Shown: piece after piece, positions 10,501 to 20,287 of the stretch | Position numbering within the stretch: the first letter of the stretch is position 1 | Layout of the letters: each line of letters opens with the position of its first letter | From: Cymodocea nodosa | Taxonomy: Eukaryota; Streptophyta; Magnoliopsida; Alismatales; Cymodoceaceae | DNA: 64,000 nucleotides | Direction: 5' to 3' | NCBI GenBank assembly: GCA_036874045.1 | Contig: CM072341.1 | Coordinates: 13,156,501 to 13,220,500, forward strand | Translations under genes and position numbers: made by a program | The notes under the pieces: model-generated | What the model saw: only the letters and a program-made list of their open reading frames with translations | What the model was told of the DNA's origin: nothing | Database searches by the model: none

Positions 10501-13375
10501 GTACTATGTAGGTGGAAACATCATTACATAGCAGAGTAACAAGCAAAATGTTGTATTAAAATCTAAGGCTGAAGTGAAATATTCATGAATTGATTTTTGC
10601 AAGTGTAATTAGTATTCCTTACATTAGGTTTTCACAACAAATTACAGATTTCTTTACAAAAGGATCAAATGTTAATGTCTTTCAAAAATTATGTGACAAA
10701 TTAAGCATGTGTGATCTATATGCTTTAGCTTGAAGGAGAGTGTTAGAACTTATACTACTTATGTTGTAACCAAGTATATGGATTCATTTAAGGAGTATGA
10801 CTCCCATATACAACCTTGTAAACCCTTTAATGAAAAACAACTTTTTCTTTCTCCCTTTCACAAGTCTCACATTACTTACAATAGGGTTGTCTTCTTTATG
10901 TAAACTTTATATATAAAGGTTTTATGTTAATGAATTAGTTTACTTCCACTTATCTCTGATATTCTCATAGTTATCAACGAGAGAAATTTGAACTTTTCTT
11001 AGCTTTGAGATTTTATATTAACTTGTGCAAGTACTTACAATTCTTTCCTCAAGAATTAGAAGATTACACATTTTTTTAAGAGCTGGGATAAAGAGAGTTT
11101 CCAATACTGGGTTTATTAGGTTTAAAAGGGTATCAGGTGGAAAGGGTGTGTTTTTTATCTTCTATGGTGAAGTTAGATAACACACTGCTATTTTATGTAT
11201 CATTTTCATTTCAATTTGTTCTTGTAGACTACATTATCTCCGTTAACAGCTTCTCAGGGTGTATTTCTTTTAGCTTTAAGGTGTAACAACTCTAGTCAGG
11301 AGTGATATTATAATTGTACTTGGTTCTTAACAATTTTAGCAGAAAATAATAGAAATTCAAGAGTTGTGTTTGCTTATTAGGACAGTAGTAGTATAATAAT
11401 AATAATAATAATAATTATTATTATTATTATTATTATTATAAATACATATATAATAATAAGGGTTAATTGTCTAAATACCCCTATTATACTTGACAATTGC
11501 CTCAATACCTGAATTATAGCAAAATTATCTTTATACCCTCTTTATACGAGTTTGGTTGTCTATATGTCCCTGTCATTATCTATTGTCTCTTGCTATCATT
11601 AACGATGCCATTAATTATTTTTTTGACCATTTTGCCCCTCCTCACATTAATCTTGATTTATATAGATTAATTACAGTATAAATGAGCTTTGAGTTTGTTT
11701 AAGCCTTATAATTTGATTAATGTTAATTTAGATTATAATTATAAACTTATGATTTTTATGATTATTGAAAAAAATTGTGGTGAAGGGAAAAATGATTCAA
11801 ATAAATATTTAACAGAACCATTACTGATGATAGGTGATGGTAAGGGCATACATGCAACCAAACTTGTACGAGGAGGGTGTAGAGACAATTTCACTATAAT
11901 TTGGGTATTGAGGTAATTGTCAGGTATAGTAAGGGTATTTGGACAATTAATCCTAATAATAATAATAATAATAACCTAACTTGATAAGGTTTAAAGGGTT
12001 ATTTCAGTATTACGATTGTTAAAGTTGTTTTGAAGATGAGAAATCCTTTCAAAAGTACTTTTGAAAATAAGATTAATGAAGAATAAAATGTTAGAGTTAG
12101 GAGTAGCTTAAAACAGATCTTCAAATTAAGAGCAGATGCATTTTTTTAGTACTATCCTGCTCTTAACTCTTGACATGAGTTAGAACCATGAGCAGGTGCA
12201 AACAAATACAACCTTAGAATTCATTTTATCACCTTGTTTGTATATTTCAATTCAATTAGGACGCCCATCATAACTATAATTCCAAAATGATTCTTATTGT
12301 TAGTCAGACTTGATATTAAAGTCTAACAGTTTTTAGTGGTTTGTTCATGCTATTTATTCTTCCAGTAGTTGGTTGCTATATGACCAAAATTAACATATTT
12401 ATTTTGTTATTAAAACCATCCATTTATATTGTGACATGACTTTGTTTTTTTTGGTAAATGTGGCATGACTTTGTTGAGAGCTAATTTTTCTCTGAATGGT
12501 AGGTGATATTCATGGGCAATACTCTGATCTTCTTAGGCTTTTTGATTACGGTGGGCTACCTCCCAAAGCGAATTACCTGTTCTTAGGGGATTATGTTGAC
12601 CGAGGAAAACAAAGCCTGGAATGTATATGCCTGCTTCTAGCTTACAAGATCAAGTACCCAGAGAACTTCTTCCTTTTGAGAGGAAATCATGAATGTGCTT
12701 CTATAAATCGTATATATGGGTTCTACGATGAATGTAAAAGAAGATATAACGTTAAGCTCTGGAAAGTATTCACTGATTGCTTCAATTGTTTGCCTGTGGT
12801 GGCTCTAATTGAGGACAAGATTCTCTGCATGCATGGTGGTCTTTCTCCAGACCTGCACAACTTGGATCAGGTACAAAAATTGATACGCCCCACTGATGTG
12901 CCAGATACAGGCTTCCTTTGTGATCTTCTATGGTCAGATCCCAGCAAAGATGTTAAAGGATGGGGAATGAATGATAGGGGTGTATCATACACCTTTGGTC
13001 CTGATACAGTCTCAGAATTTCTTGAGAAGCATGACCTTGACCTCATATGCCGAGCCCATCAGGTTTCATAAAAATCTTCTAAGTAATCAATTGATGTTTA
13101 AATTCATTCTTTAAGTAAAGCTAATTTTCCGAAGGATGTGTTTGTGTTATTGTATGTCTTAGGTTGTGGAGGATGGCTATGAATTTTTCGCAGACAGGCA
13201 ACTAGTAACAATATTTTCTGCACCTAATTACTGTGGTGAATTTGATAATGCTGGTGCCATGATGAGCGTAGATGACACACTGATGTGCTCCTTCCAGATA
13301 CTAAAACCTGCAGAGAAGAAAATAAATCTAAACATTGGAAGTACAAGCACAACTAAGAACGGAACACCTATCAAG
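1405..13375 (+). CDS. Serine/threonine protein phosphatase PP1 catalytic subunit (TOPP family), gene span
   Basis: Three exons join in frame: 1405-1582, 12503-13062 and 13163-13375 (178 + 560 + 213 nt, 317 codons before the terminal exon). The product removes phosphate from Ser/Thr residues using a two-metal centre and is targeted by regulatory subunits in nucleus and cytoplasm. Metal and catalytic motifs are complete: GDIHG (res. 60-64), GDYVDRG (88-94), RGNHE (119-123), the HGG histidine, RAHQ at the end of exon 2, and the [16 protein letters not shown] loop (beta12-beta13 inhibitor-binding region) in exon 3. Plant PP1s are about 300-330 aa, so the length fits. Intron 1 is 10,920 bp and interrupts the Gly codon of GDIHG (phase 1). 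Intron 2 is 100 bp (phase 0). The C-terminal tail after K317 depends on an uncertain last exon. PP1 identity is very secure; the paralogue number within the TOPP family is not determinable. Confidence 0.93.
1583..3325 (+). other. PP1 intron 1, 5' part, no recognisable element
   Basis: AT-rich DNA with only short unsupported open frames. No splice-worthy coding block homologous to PP1 and no repeat family is recognised. Confidence 0.5.
3326..3560 (+). repeat. Copia-type LTR-like segment in PP1 intron 1
   Basis: It begins TGTTAGAA and shares blocks with the LTR-like segment at 10741: TATATGGAT-CAT-TAAGG, CTCCC followed by ATATA, then TTGTAAACCCT. Order, orientation and spacing agree, so these could be the 5' and 3' LTRs of one decayed element of about 7.6 kb, or two copies of one family. 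The right edge is approximate. Confidence 0.45.
4240..4880 (+). repeat. Diverged direct duplication, copy A
   Basis: Shares an ordered series of blocks with 5310-5790: TCCTAGAATC-like start, ATATCAGGAAAAA, TCAGGAGGTTGATG-CTAGATAATT, CAGTTCAACCTGG-CCAGATG, GGTTGGTCTGGTTTGTGTTT. Separated from copy B by roughly 1 kb. It is old, with many substitutions and indels. Confidence 0.75.
5310..5790 (+). repeat. Diverged direct duplication, copy B
   Basis: Partner of 4240-4880. The 83- and 75-codon open frames overlapping it (5568-5819 plus, 5615-5842 minus) are not conserved as frames in copy A, so they are not genes. Confidence 0.75.
5800..6840 (+). other. PP1 intron 1, middle part, no recognisable element
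   Basis: Contains a small reiteration around 6170-6310 (phrases like GACCCCTCAAAGAA and ACTCTCCA-TGC repeated two to three times) but no protein family, LTR or TIR that I can name. Confidence 0.4.
6841..6963 (+). repeat. Purine (GA/AAG) tract
   Basis: About 120 bp almost free of pyrimidines on the plus strand (AAGAAG, AAAGAAAAG and similar). The Lys-rich and Ser/Phe-rich open frames across it are composition artefacts. Confidence 0.9.
6999..7071. repeat. (AAT)n/(ATT)n palindromic microsatellite and (AATT)n tract
   Basis: AAT repeats switch to ATT repeats at 6999-7020, forming a self-complementary run. A TTAA/AATT tetranucleotide array follows at about 7048-7071. Confidence 0.85.
7329..7470 (+). 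repeat. Second purine tract (GAAA/GAGA)
   Basis: About 140 bp of AAAGAGAG-type sequence. Overlapping open frames such as the minus-strand Leu/Ser/Phe-rich frame are artefacts of composition. Confidence 0.9.
8150..10740 (+). mobile_element. Decayed Ty1/copia pol remnant inside PP1 intron 1
   Basis: Translations on the plus strand, broken by many stops and shifts, follow copia order. A GAG-pre-integrase-like LWHC*LGHLS lies near 8265-8300. An integrase-core tail reading [19 protein letters not shown] lies at about 8670-8730. The start of the reverse transcriptase (EMQALET*GTWVLV... [10 protein letters not shown]) is at about 9470-9640. The region of the YVDD box reads YVNT near 9970. The RNase H end and pol terminus ([18 protein letters not shown]) is at about 10650-10710. 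A polypurine TGAAGGAGAG at 10731-10740 directly precedes an LTR-like TGTTAG. Gag is not recognisable. Cannot move by itself. Confidence 0.82.
10741..10970 (+). repeat. Copia 3' LTR-like segment
   Basis: Starts TGTTAGAA immediately after the polypurine tract and contains the same block series as 3326-3560. The right edge is approximate. Confidence 0.55.
11392..11440. repeat. Palindromic (ATA)n-(TTA)n microsatellite
   Basis: About eight ATA units followed by about nine TTA units form a near-perfect self-complementary run next to the MITE at 11460. TAATAA units also occur on both sides of that element. Confidence 0.9.
11460..11953. mobile_element. Non-autonomous MITE, Mutator-like, long TIRs and 9-bp TSD
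   Basis: The first about 125 bp (GGGTTAATTGTCTAAATACC...) match the reverse complement of the last about 125 bp (GGATTAATTGTCCAAATACC...), with roughly one mismatch in five to ten bases. TAATAATAA flanks both sides (11451-11459 and 11954-11962), the 9-bp duplication expected of Mutator-like elements. The flank is a TAA microsatellite, so the TSD length is not fully certain. The 494-bp element has no transposase; the 75-codon frame inside is not recognisable. It sits in PP1 intron 1. Confidence 0.8.
11963..12502 (+). other. PP1 intron 1, 3' end
   Basis: AT-rich intron sequence ending in the acceptor ...TCTGAATGGTAG. No repeat family is recognised. Confidence 0.5.
12503..13062 (+). CDS. PP1 exon 2
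   Basis: Starts after the acceptor ...AATGGTAG, completing Gly60 and reading [13 protein letters not shown]. It carries most of the metallophosphatase core, through GDYVDRG, RGNHE and MHGG, to RAHQ. It ends CATCAG before GTTTCA at 13063. An ATG at 12496 that lies in frame with the homology is an intronic artefact. Confidence 0.94.
13163..13375 (+). CDS. PP1 exon 3
   Basis: Starts after TGTCTTAG with VVEDGYEFF, carries the [13 protein letters not shown] loop and [10 protein letters not shown], and ends ...NGTPIK before GTATGC (phase 0). Read-through of the intron would add about 30 unrelated residues (VCLCWF...) before a stop, which is unlike any PP1 tail. Confidence 0.9.
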
Positions 13376-16300
13376 GTATGCTTATGCTGGTTTATTTCTT
13401 GTTACCAAATGTATTATATTTATATAAAAGAATTATTCTCGTCACATACTTTTTGTAAATATTTATAAATTTTAGATATAATGCCAAATTTTCTTCTTTT
13501 GTTTTTAACTCTTTTATTGTAGTCTTATTTCCTAACTACTTTTAATTATTTTCCACATCTCTAATTGTTTGTATTATTTTTTTCCATAATGTGTGCTTAT
13601 TTGTAAGCTTTTCAACCATTTGAATACGTATGATACAAAAAAGATAAAATGAAACTAAGAATTTTTATGAATTTCACACATGTTTGGATATATATGTGAA
13701 ACTTAACTATTTAATTAACTTTTGGTATGGGTACTTTTCAAATGAAATTTATTTCTACATTCCAGACCATTATGAAATTATTGAGCTTATTATTATACCA
13801 TTTTCCTCATAAAATTAAAATATGCTCCCACGTACAAATAAACTTCTGTCACTCGAAGTAATTTTCTTTTCTTTCTTGAAATATAGATGTAGTTGAATGC
13901 AAGTAAAAAAATTGTAATTAGATTTTTTGTTTATCCTGCTATTAGAAATGTCTAAACCAATTAGTATATTTCTTTATATTGTTTTATTTAATTTTTGTAT
14001 CTAAGATTCATCATAAACAAATAGGTATAGACAAATGAACGTTGCTTTGGTCAATAATCTTAATAAAATAATAATAATAAATGACATATATTGTTATCTT
14101 TAGTGATTAACAATACCTTGTCTACTACATATTTTAAATTATTTACATAAAATATCAATCCGTGTAATACACAAGAATATCGTTAGGATCTATACACATA
14201 TCATGCCATAAGAAACTAATATGAATTTTATGAAATCCCATAGGATACAGGTCCTAAATTATTCGGGAATATATGGCAAAATCTTGAAGTTTATATCTTC
14301 TAATTATGTTTGCGATGTGTGGATTTGCTAGGTGTGACATAACTCAAAAACAAGTTGCAATTTCCATAACTTCTCCTTGTTGGATTTTTTTTCGAACATG
14401 ATTAATTTTTTTGCTTTCTCCTATGTTTGAACCTCAGGAGAGAGCTTCAAGATTTTCTGTCCCTTGTCAACTATGTTATTAAAATTGGTTTATCTCTTTT
14501 TTTGGATTTGGTTGGTATATTTTGGGGTCTTGGCTGATCTCCTTGATGAGCTTGCACCTGCTTGCTACGTTTGCTTTATTTAATGTATCGCATCCTTGCT
14601 TACTCCTAGAAAAGCATTTCCTTTTTGTGTTTGTTATCTGCGGTTAACACAGTTTCATGTGGTGTTCTGTGCTTTTGAAGAAAACGACCATACGCTTTCT
14701 TCTATTTTGTTTTCACATTCAATTAAATTGCGACCGAACGTTATGGCATATACTCTAGCATGGCAATGTATCTAATTTTATTTCTGGAACAAAAATGATG
14801 AAGTTACAAAACATGCATCTTTTTTTCGTCCCTGGGTTGAATTTGAAGGCAAAATTTGCAATAATTTTTGCGTATCTTGTGGGCCTTTAATTGATACAGT
14901 CTCTCCTGGGGTACTAATGCCGACTCTGAAAATAGAGGTAGCGCATGGTGGTGTGCGTAAACGCTTCTCACAGTTTACATCTGAGACAAGATAGAAGGTG
15001 CAAATGTTTATATCCATTTCCTCCGTGGTAGCGCATCCAGTTGAAAGTGCTAGTAGCTTATTCCTGTCTGTCATCATATATGGTCTTTCTGAGGGGGGAC
15101 TTCATGATATTAATTTATCCGCATGGATGTCCCTGCCATTTGCTAGATTTTTTACTGGTGCTGTCGAAAGTAGAGACGGTTTATGTAATCATGCTACTTC
15201 AGTTCTTTTCCTGGTACGCTTGTGGGCTTTGCATCTTGCCTGTTCTTTAATTCTGGAGTAGAATGATCACTGATATATTGTCTTTTTTTTGCAGTAGAAC
15301 GATCACTAATCTATTGTAACTAACCATAAAGTGCTTATTCGTTGGGAATATCACAAACTTCGGATTCGAAATTGCTTGTCATTTCCTAACTTCTCGTCAC
15401 CTCGTGTCTCTCTACGTGGTTACTACACACTTCTTACGCCTCCGTCCCTCTTTCTCCCATTTCCTGTTTCTGCGAGAAAATGATCATTTGGTTTAGCATT
15501 TAACTTATGTATAATTAAAATTATATACAATTTATGATGTAGTTATCAATACCACGATTTTGAAATACTGTAGTTATTTTGATTATAAATGTTTTCTCTC
15601 AAAAATACTATTCACAATTTAACCATTTCAATTTTTTTTTATAAAATTTGAAAATTGAAATAATTGTATGTGCAATCCCATAATTTACATCCTCATAACT
15701 TGATCTAAACAGGGCCTAATTTTGTAGTAAAACTTGTTTCCAGGGATTAAACAAATAAATGTATGTGCATTAATTACTTGGACCTGCCTTATTTAGTGCA
15801 AGGACATCTGTTACACGCCATTGAACAATTCTGTTTGGATGGTAATCTGGGTTTGATTTTCTTACAATATAGATTTGGAAGATCAATTGTACTATATATT
15901 CATGTTATTCTTATATTGAATTATTAAGTGGCCATTCAGCACGGTGGACGTATTCCACCATGATGCCTTGATTGATACCGTCTTCTTCTACACACACCCA
16001 ATGAGCAGCATCTGGTAGTTACATATATATGGAGCCCAGCGGTGCCTTCTGCTTCCACATCAACGTACGTACATTGAAGGGAGCGGGTGGGAGTGTGGCA
16101 CGGACAAGGACAACTAATGTACGTACGTTGCTTCAGAGGACAAGGCATCCTTTCTTCAGAGGTACGAGAAATCCTCTTCCTCTGAAGTTGCTCGCCTGTT
16201 TCGAGGGCGACGATGACAAGCAAGTTTTGAGCAGCAATAGATTTGAGGGTGATGATGATGATTTTCAGGCGACGACAATTTTAAGGACGACAATGACGAG

Positions 16301-16490
16301 CGATCACAGATTTAAAGGTAATGATACACGAGTGACGACAACGATTTCTAGACATTTTGAAGGAGGGAAGGGAAGAAACGAGAATTTAATGGCTTTTTAT
16401 ATCAAGATAATAAAGAGAAATATTTTTCTCTTATTTTCTCTGTACATAAACTGAAAATATCATAAAAAATAATTTCCCTTAATTTCTTTT
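13376..16490 (+). other. PP1 intron 3 / 3' region and following intergenic DNA
   Basis: 13376-14437 looks like AT-rich intron. 14440-15300 has more balanced composition and may be PP1 3' UTR. 15300-16490 is intergenic. Open frames at 14998-15261 and 16029-16454 resemble no family I know. A near-repeat, AGTAGAAYGATCACTRAT with CTATTGT/ATATTGT following, occurs at about 15257 and 15294. Confidence 0.4.
14438..14482 (+). CDS. Candidate terminal exon of PP1
   Basis: A good pyrimidine tract and CAG (…GAACCTCAG) precede an in-frame run of 14 codons (ERASRFSVPCQLCY) and a stop. Plant PP1 tails are short and variable, so this fits but is not proven. An alternative acceptor at 15285-15294 (T-run then GCAG) would put TAG as the very next codon and end the protein at NGTPIK. 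Transcript evidence would decide. Confidence 0.3.
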   Translation, partial: ERASRFSVPCQLCY

Positions 16491-16509
16491 ACTTTCATTT
16501 TCCATAGTT

Positions 16510-17030
16510 TCTCTCCTACACAACCCCCCTACGTCTACACGGACATCCCCTTCTCCTGGCAGCTACAACCCCAATTATCGTGGTCACGGTGGTCAACACA
16601 ATTGAAGATGTCGTCAAGTTTGTGGCCGTGGTGCTCACTATTACAATCAAAATTATCAACAACAGCAATCTCGTGGCCCCATCGCTCCACCTCCAACATA
16701 TGTAGATCACACCAATATGTGTCAAATCTATAATAAATGGTGTCATGCAACCCAAGTATATTACAATCACTTCAATCATGCTGCCACTACTAATGTTTCT
16801 CCAAATGTCTACTATGAGCATAACAGATCCGTGTAAGGTGTCCTGGTGTGTCAACTCGAGTGCATCTCTAACATATGGCCTCCACCTCTTCCAATCTCTT
16901 TCATGTTCGTTCCTATCAAGGTAACGGTGCGGTCATCTTTAGTAATGGCCAAATTCTACCAATTACAGGGCTTGGAGTCTCTACCATTCATATCTCACAA
17001 CGGCCTCTCCATACGAAGGATAATTCCTCA
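16510..17030 (+). mobile_element. Copia (Retrofit-like) gag end and protease remnant
   Basis: One frame gives a Gly/Asn/Gln-rich stretch (NPNYRGHGGQHN, GRGAHYYNQNYQQQQ) and a zinc-knuckle relic CQIYNKWCHATQVYY in which two cysteines are now Tyr. After a frame change it gives ASTSSNLFHVRSYQGN and ILPITGLG, typical of the copia protease region. There are several stops. No 5' LTR is found to the left, so the 5' end is lost. Confidence 0.72.
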
Positions 17031-17379
17031 CCCAATTCCACGCCTACCTCCACTTATTTCTTTTATCCAGAACGCCTTCGGGTTAACTTACTCACCCTCG
17101 CACCTCTGCTAGAACCTCCCCCTAGCCTATTACCTTCTCCTAATTCATAGTCCAACCCAACACCAAGCCCAAGTCTGAGTCCTCCCACAGGCTCACAACC
17201 AACCCATTCACCTTCTTCACCCTCGCACAGATCCTCTCTACACCACGCCCGCCCCTCCACCTCATCTCGTCGGTCCCACTTCTGACACATCCCCACCCAA
17301 TCGAAAATACCATCGCCTATCAAGCACTTATCAACACGATCCTCATCCTCTCCCAAAAGCCTTGTCTGTTGAATTTCAA

Positions 17380-18735
17380 GATCCCAAACACTTTGAACCT
17401 ACCTCATATACCTAAGCTCGAAAATTCCCTCACTAGATGTAGGCTATGTAGGAAGAATTTATCGTGGGGAGCTTGTTCCTCCAGCTCCAAATCAAAATAT
17501 AGTTTGGTGCAAATGGATTTTTCAAGTGAAAAGAGATGCTTCTAGTGTTGTAGCTCATTATAAAGCTTGGCTTGTCACCAAGGGCCTTCATCAGTAATAC
17601 AATCTTGATTTCAATCAGACCTTTAGTTCAATGGTGAAACATAGTTCCCTCTACCTGATTTTATCTCTTGCCACCACCCACAGCTGGCCACTTGATATAT
17701 GTAATGCTTCCTTGCAAGGCAATCTAAGTGAATAAACCTACATGACACAACCGGTTGGCTTTCGTGACCCAGTCAAACTCAATCATGTATGTCGACTTTG
17801 CTGTTCTATCTATGGGCTCAAATAGGCTCCCCGAGCTTGGTATCATAAACTCTATCATTCTCTTTTGGCCATGGGTTTTACCAATTGTTGAGCGGACACC
17901 TCCATATTTACTTGACGCAAGAGAAATGATCTTATTGTTATGCTAGTTTATGTTGATAATATAATCATCATAGGCACCAACGTTGCAAGTATTTAGGAAT
18001 TTGTTGATTTATGTCACCAATTTGACTACCGACAACTTGGTGCACTCCATCATTTTTTGGGCCTTGAAGTTACTCGCGCATTTGCTGGTCTTCATCTAAC
18101 ATGATAACGCTAAGCAACGGAACTTCTTTTCAGTCAAAACATGCAACTCTGTCGACCCACCGCCACTCTTGTTATTGTACCCAAACATCTTCCAATAGAT
18201 GCAACGCCTCTAGAGAATCCCACAGAATTTTGTAGCATTGTTGGTAGTCTTCTCTACTTAACCCTAACTCGATCGGATGTTGTATTTGTAGTGAATCACA
18301 TGGTTCAGTTTATGTAAAATCCTACGGTAGGGCATCTTCAATCTGCCAAGCGCATGCTATGCTATATTAAAGGAACATTGCACTATGGCTTGTTTTTCGA
18401 TGGAGGTTGGTCCCCTTCTCTGCAACTTTATGTCTTCAGCGACTCAGACTGGAGTAATCATACTCCAATCAGACAATCCGTCTCTGGTAGCTACATATTT
18501 CGATTTCATAGCTCTCCACCATAGAGGTCGAGTACAACGTGTTTGTCAACAATAGCATCAAGATGTGCTAGATTTAATATCTCCTCCGAGATTTACAAGT
18601 TGTTCCTGTTGCTCCTACGTTGTACATTGTTAACTGCTCCTATGCAATTGGCCGATGGCTTTTTCATTGATCGAAAACATTGGTTTTGTTCCAAGCTCAA
18701 CCTTCACCAAATTCAACTCCGATCAGGTTGAAGGG
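17380..18735 (+). mobile_element. Copia reverse transcriptase / RNase H remnant
   Basis: Broken frames read IVWCKWIFQVKRDASS, AHYKAWLVTKGLHQ, NQTFSSMVKHSSL, then LVYVDNIIIIG (the catalytic YVDD changed to YVDN by G to A), HHFLGLEVTR, then SIVGSLLYLTLTRSDVVFVVN and VFSDSDWSNHTPIRQSVSG (RNase H). This is clear copia order. The integrase present in complete elements is missing between the protease part and this block: an internal deletion. Confidence 0.85.
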
Positions 18736-18740
18736 GGGCA

Positions 18741-18949
18741 TGTTAGTGCAATTCACAATATTATATTTTGTCTATGGTGACGTGTCTGTATGGTGGCCCT
18801 ACATGTAGTAGGTTCTTGTAAAGAGGTTATGACACCTCTCTATAAATTGTACTCAGTAGCTCTTAACGGAGGAGGCCGAAAAACAATTTATCGCTTCATC
18901 TTTCATCCTTACCAATTTGCTTCTACCTGACGAGCTGTGCAACCTAACA
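18741..18949 (+). repeat. Short copia 3' LTR (209 bp)
   Basis: Runs from TGTTAGTGCAATTCAC to CAACCTAACA with TG...CA ends. It is preceded by the polypurine tract TTGAAGGGGGG. A TATAAATT motif at about 18840 is a plausible LTR promoter. No matching 5' LTR is present. Confidence 0.75.
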
Positions 18950-19886
18950 AAATTTCAAGTAATATTGAAAAGGTTAACAGAAATGATAAGATTGAAGCTA
19001 TATACAAAAAAGAACTAAAGGAAGATATGTATATATGTATCTCCTCGATCCTTGTGCTTTTAGCCAATCTTGTGTGAAAATGAGTACTGGAACTATTTTA
19101 AAAGTCAATCTACTCTTCTATGCTTCAACCACCCCACCTCCTGAGATTCCAATGCATGCAACACTAGCGATTGGAATACTGAAAACATCTCTTGCCGGCC
19201 ATTTCAGAAGCAGGTACGCTCCATTGAGCTTCCATCATTAATTCCAAGATACCAAATTTAATTGTACTTTCCTTGAATTAAGCTCCCATTTTTCTCTTCC
19301 ATGTACTCTCGCACGCTGATTCTGATGCTGCATGCATGCATGAGAAGAAATGACATGTGGATTATGGAATTGCCGCTTTTGATGATCAGAAGATAAGAAA
19401 GAACCTGAGAGTGGAGGTGGGAGGGTGCTTGTCGCTGCCGGCGGGCTTGGGTGGATCGAGAGGAAGGATAACGTGGCACGTGCCGACTCGTACGTGCAAG
19501 ATGAGAAGAAGAGGGCGGGGGGAGGTCGTGTTTTACGGAGACGGGAAGTAACGTTTTTGAAGTACAGAATCAAATGAAAATACGGGCATTTTAAATTAGA
19601 AAAATAAATACTTGGTTGAAATTTTAAAATCAAATAAAAAAGACGAGCATTTCATGCAAATGCTATTTAAAGCAGAGTTTTGATTGTGGGACGGAAAAGT
19701 CCATGGATACTCAACCGAGGCGGTTAAGTTTAGGAAGATACCATCAATATTTCAGAAGAAAAAAACATTTGACTGATAAAAGAAAATACCGAGGGGGCGA
19801 TTATTAATTAACTATGAAAACGGATTAACATGGAAAGTATTAATTACGTTACAACTGCTTCAGTGGTGGCGTGCATAGATTATTAG

Positions 19887-19894
19887 GAATATGC
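19887..19894 (+). promoter_or_regulatory. P1BS (PHR1-binding) site upstream of PHT1
   Basis: GAATATGC fits GNATATNC, the site bound by PHR-type MYB-CC factors in phosphate-starvation genes. It lies 394 bp before the ATG and about 77 bp before the TATA-like box, a normal position. Chance matches to this short motif are common. Confidence 0.55.
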
Positions 19895-19970
19895 TTGGGA
19901 GGTTTGGAAGATTCCGTTTAGGATGGACGGACCAGTACCACCGGCAACGGCGGTGTTGGAATGGGACTGC

Positions 19971-19977
19971 TATAAAC
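19971..19977 (+). promoter_or_regulatory. Probable TATA box of the plus-strand PHT1
   Basis: CTATAAACGG lies 317 bp before the ATG, implying a leader of about 285 nt (possibly with a leader intron, as some PHT1 genes have). Confidence 0.5.
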
Positions 19978-20209
19978 GGACGTCAACCATGGCCAGCCGG
20001 TACACCTCCTCTCAAAGGAATCGATCTCTTCGGCGCTTGCTTCCAACACTGCTTTAGCTGGCAGGCTCGCCACACGCAGTCTTCGCCCTAGGGCCCTTCC
20101 CAGGAAGATTGATTTGCATGCGTCGTACAACAGTCATTGATTAAGTAATTAATAAATCCTTAATTCGATCTGAAGGCGTCTTCTTCCTTAATTTTCTTCG
20201 TTCGATCGC

Positions 20210-20263
20210 ATGCGTGTAATGTATCGATTCCTTTGTGTGAATGAATGGTATGCTCAGGATTGA
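20210..20263 (+). CDS. Upstream ORF (17 codons) in the PHT1 leader
   Basis: ATGCGTGTAATG... reads MRVMYRFLCVNEWYAQD and stops TGA 24 nt before the transporter start. It contains a second in-frame ATG. If the leader begins near the TATA-like box and this part is not spliced out, ribosomes meet this uORF first. No conservation data are available. Confidence 0.4.
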   Translation: MRVMYRFLCVNEWYAQD

Positions 20264-20287
20264 GCTGAGATATAGGTATTAAGCACG

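Larger units (their letters stand above)
18950..20209 (+). promoter_or_regulatory. Upstream region of the plus-strand PHT1 gene
   Basis: Holds a palindromic G-box GGCACGTGCC (19475-19484), CATGCA reiterations near 19331, a W-box TTGAC (19769-19773), a P1BS GAATATGC (19887-19894) and a TATA-like TATAAAC (19971-19977). Small open frames here are unsupported. Confidence 0.5.

Noticed and set aside
3326..10970. A complete copia element with two LTRs spanning the PP1 intron
   Set aside because: The two LTR-like segments are too diverged, and no PBS or gag is seen after the first, so only separate remnants are claimed.
14998..15261. 87- and 69-codon frames after PP1
   Set aside because: Probably PP1 3' UTR or flank; no recognisable domain and the two frames overlap each other.
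16029..16454. 141-codon frame considered as a gene
   Set aside because: Arg/Thr-rich, not like any family, no promoter or splice context, and the end runs into AT-rich DNA next to a dead copia.
17063..17356. 97-codon minus-strand frame
   Set aside because: Antisense of the Pro/Ser-rich linker of the copia remnant on the plus strand.
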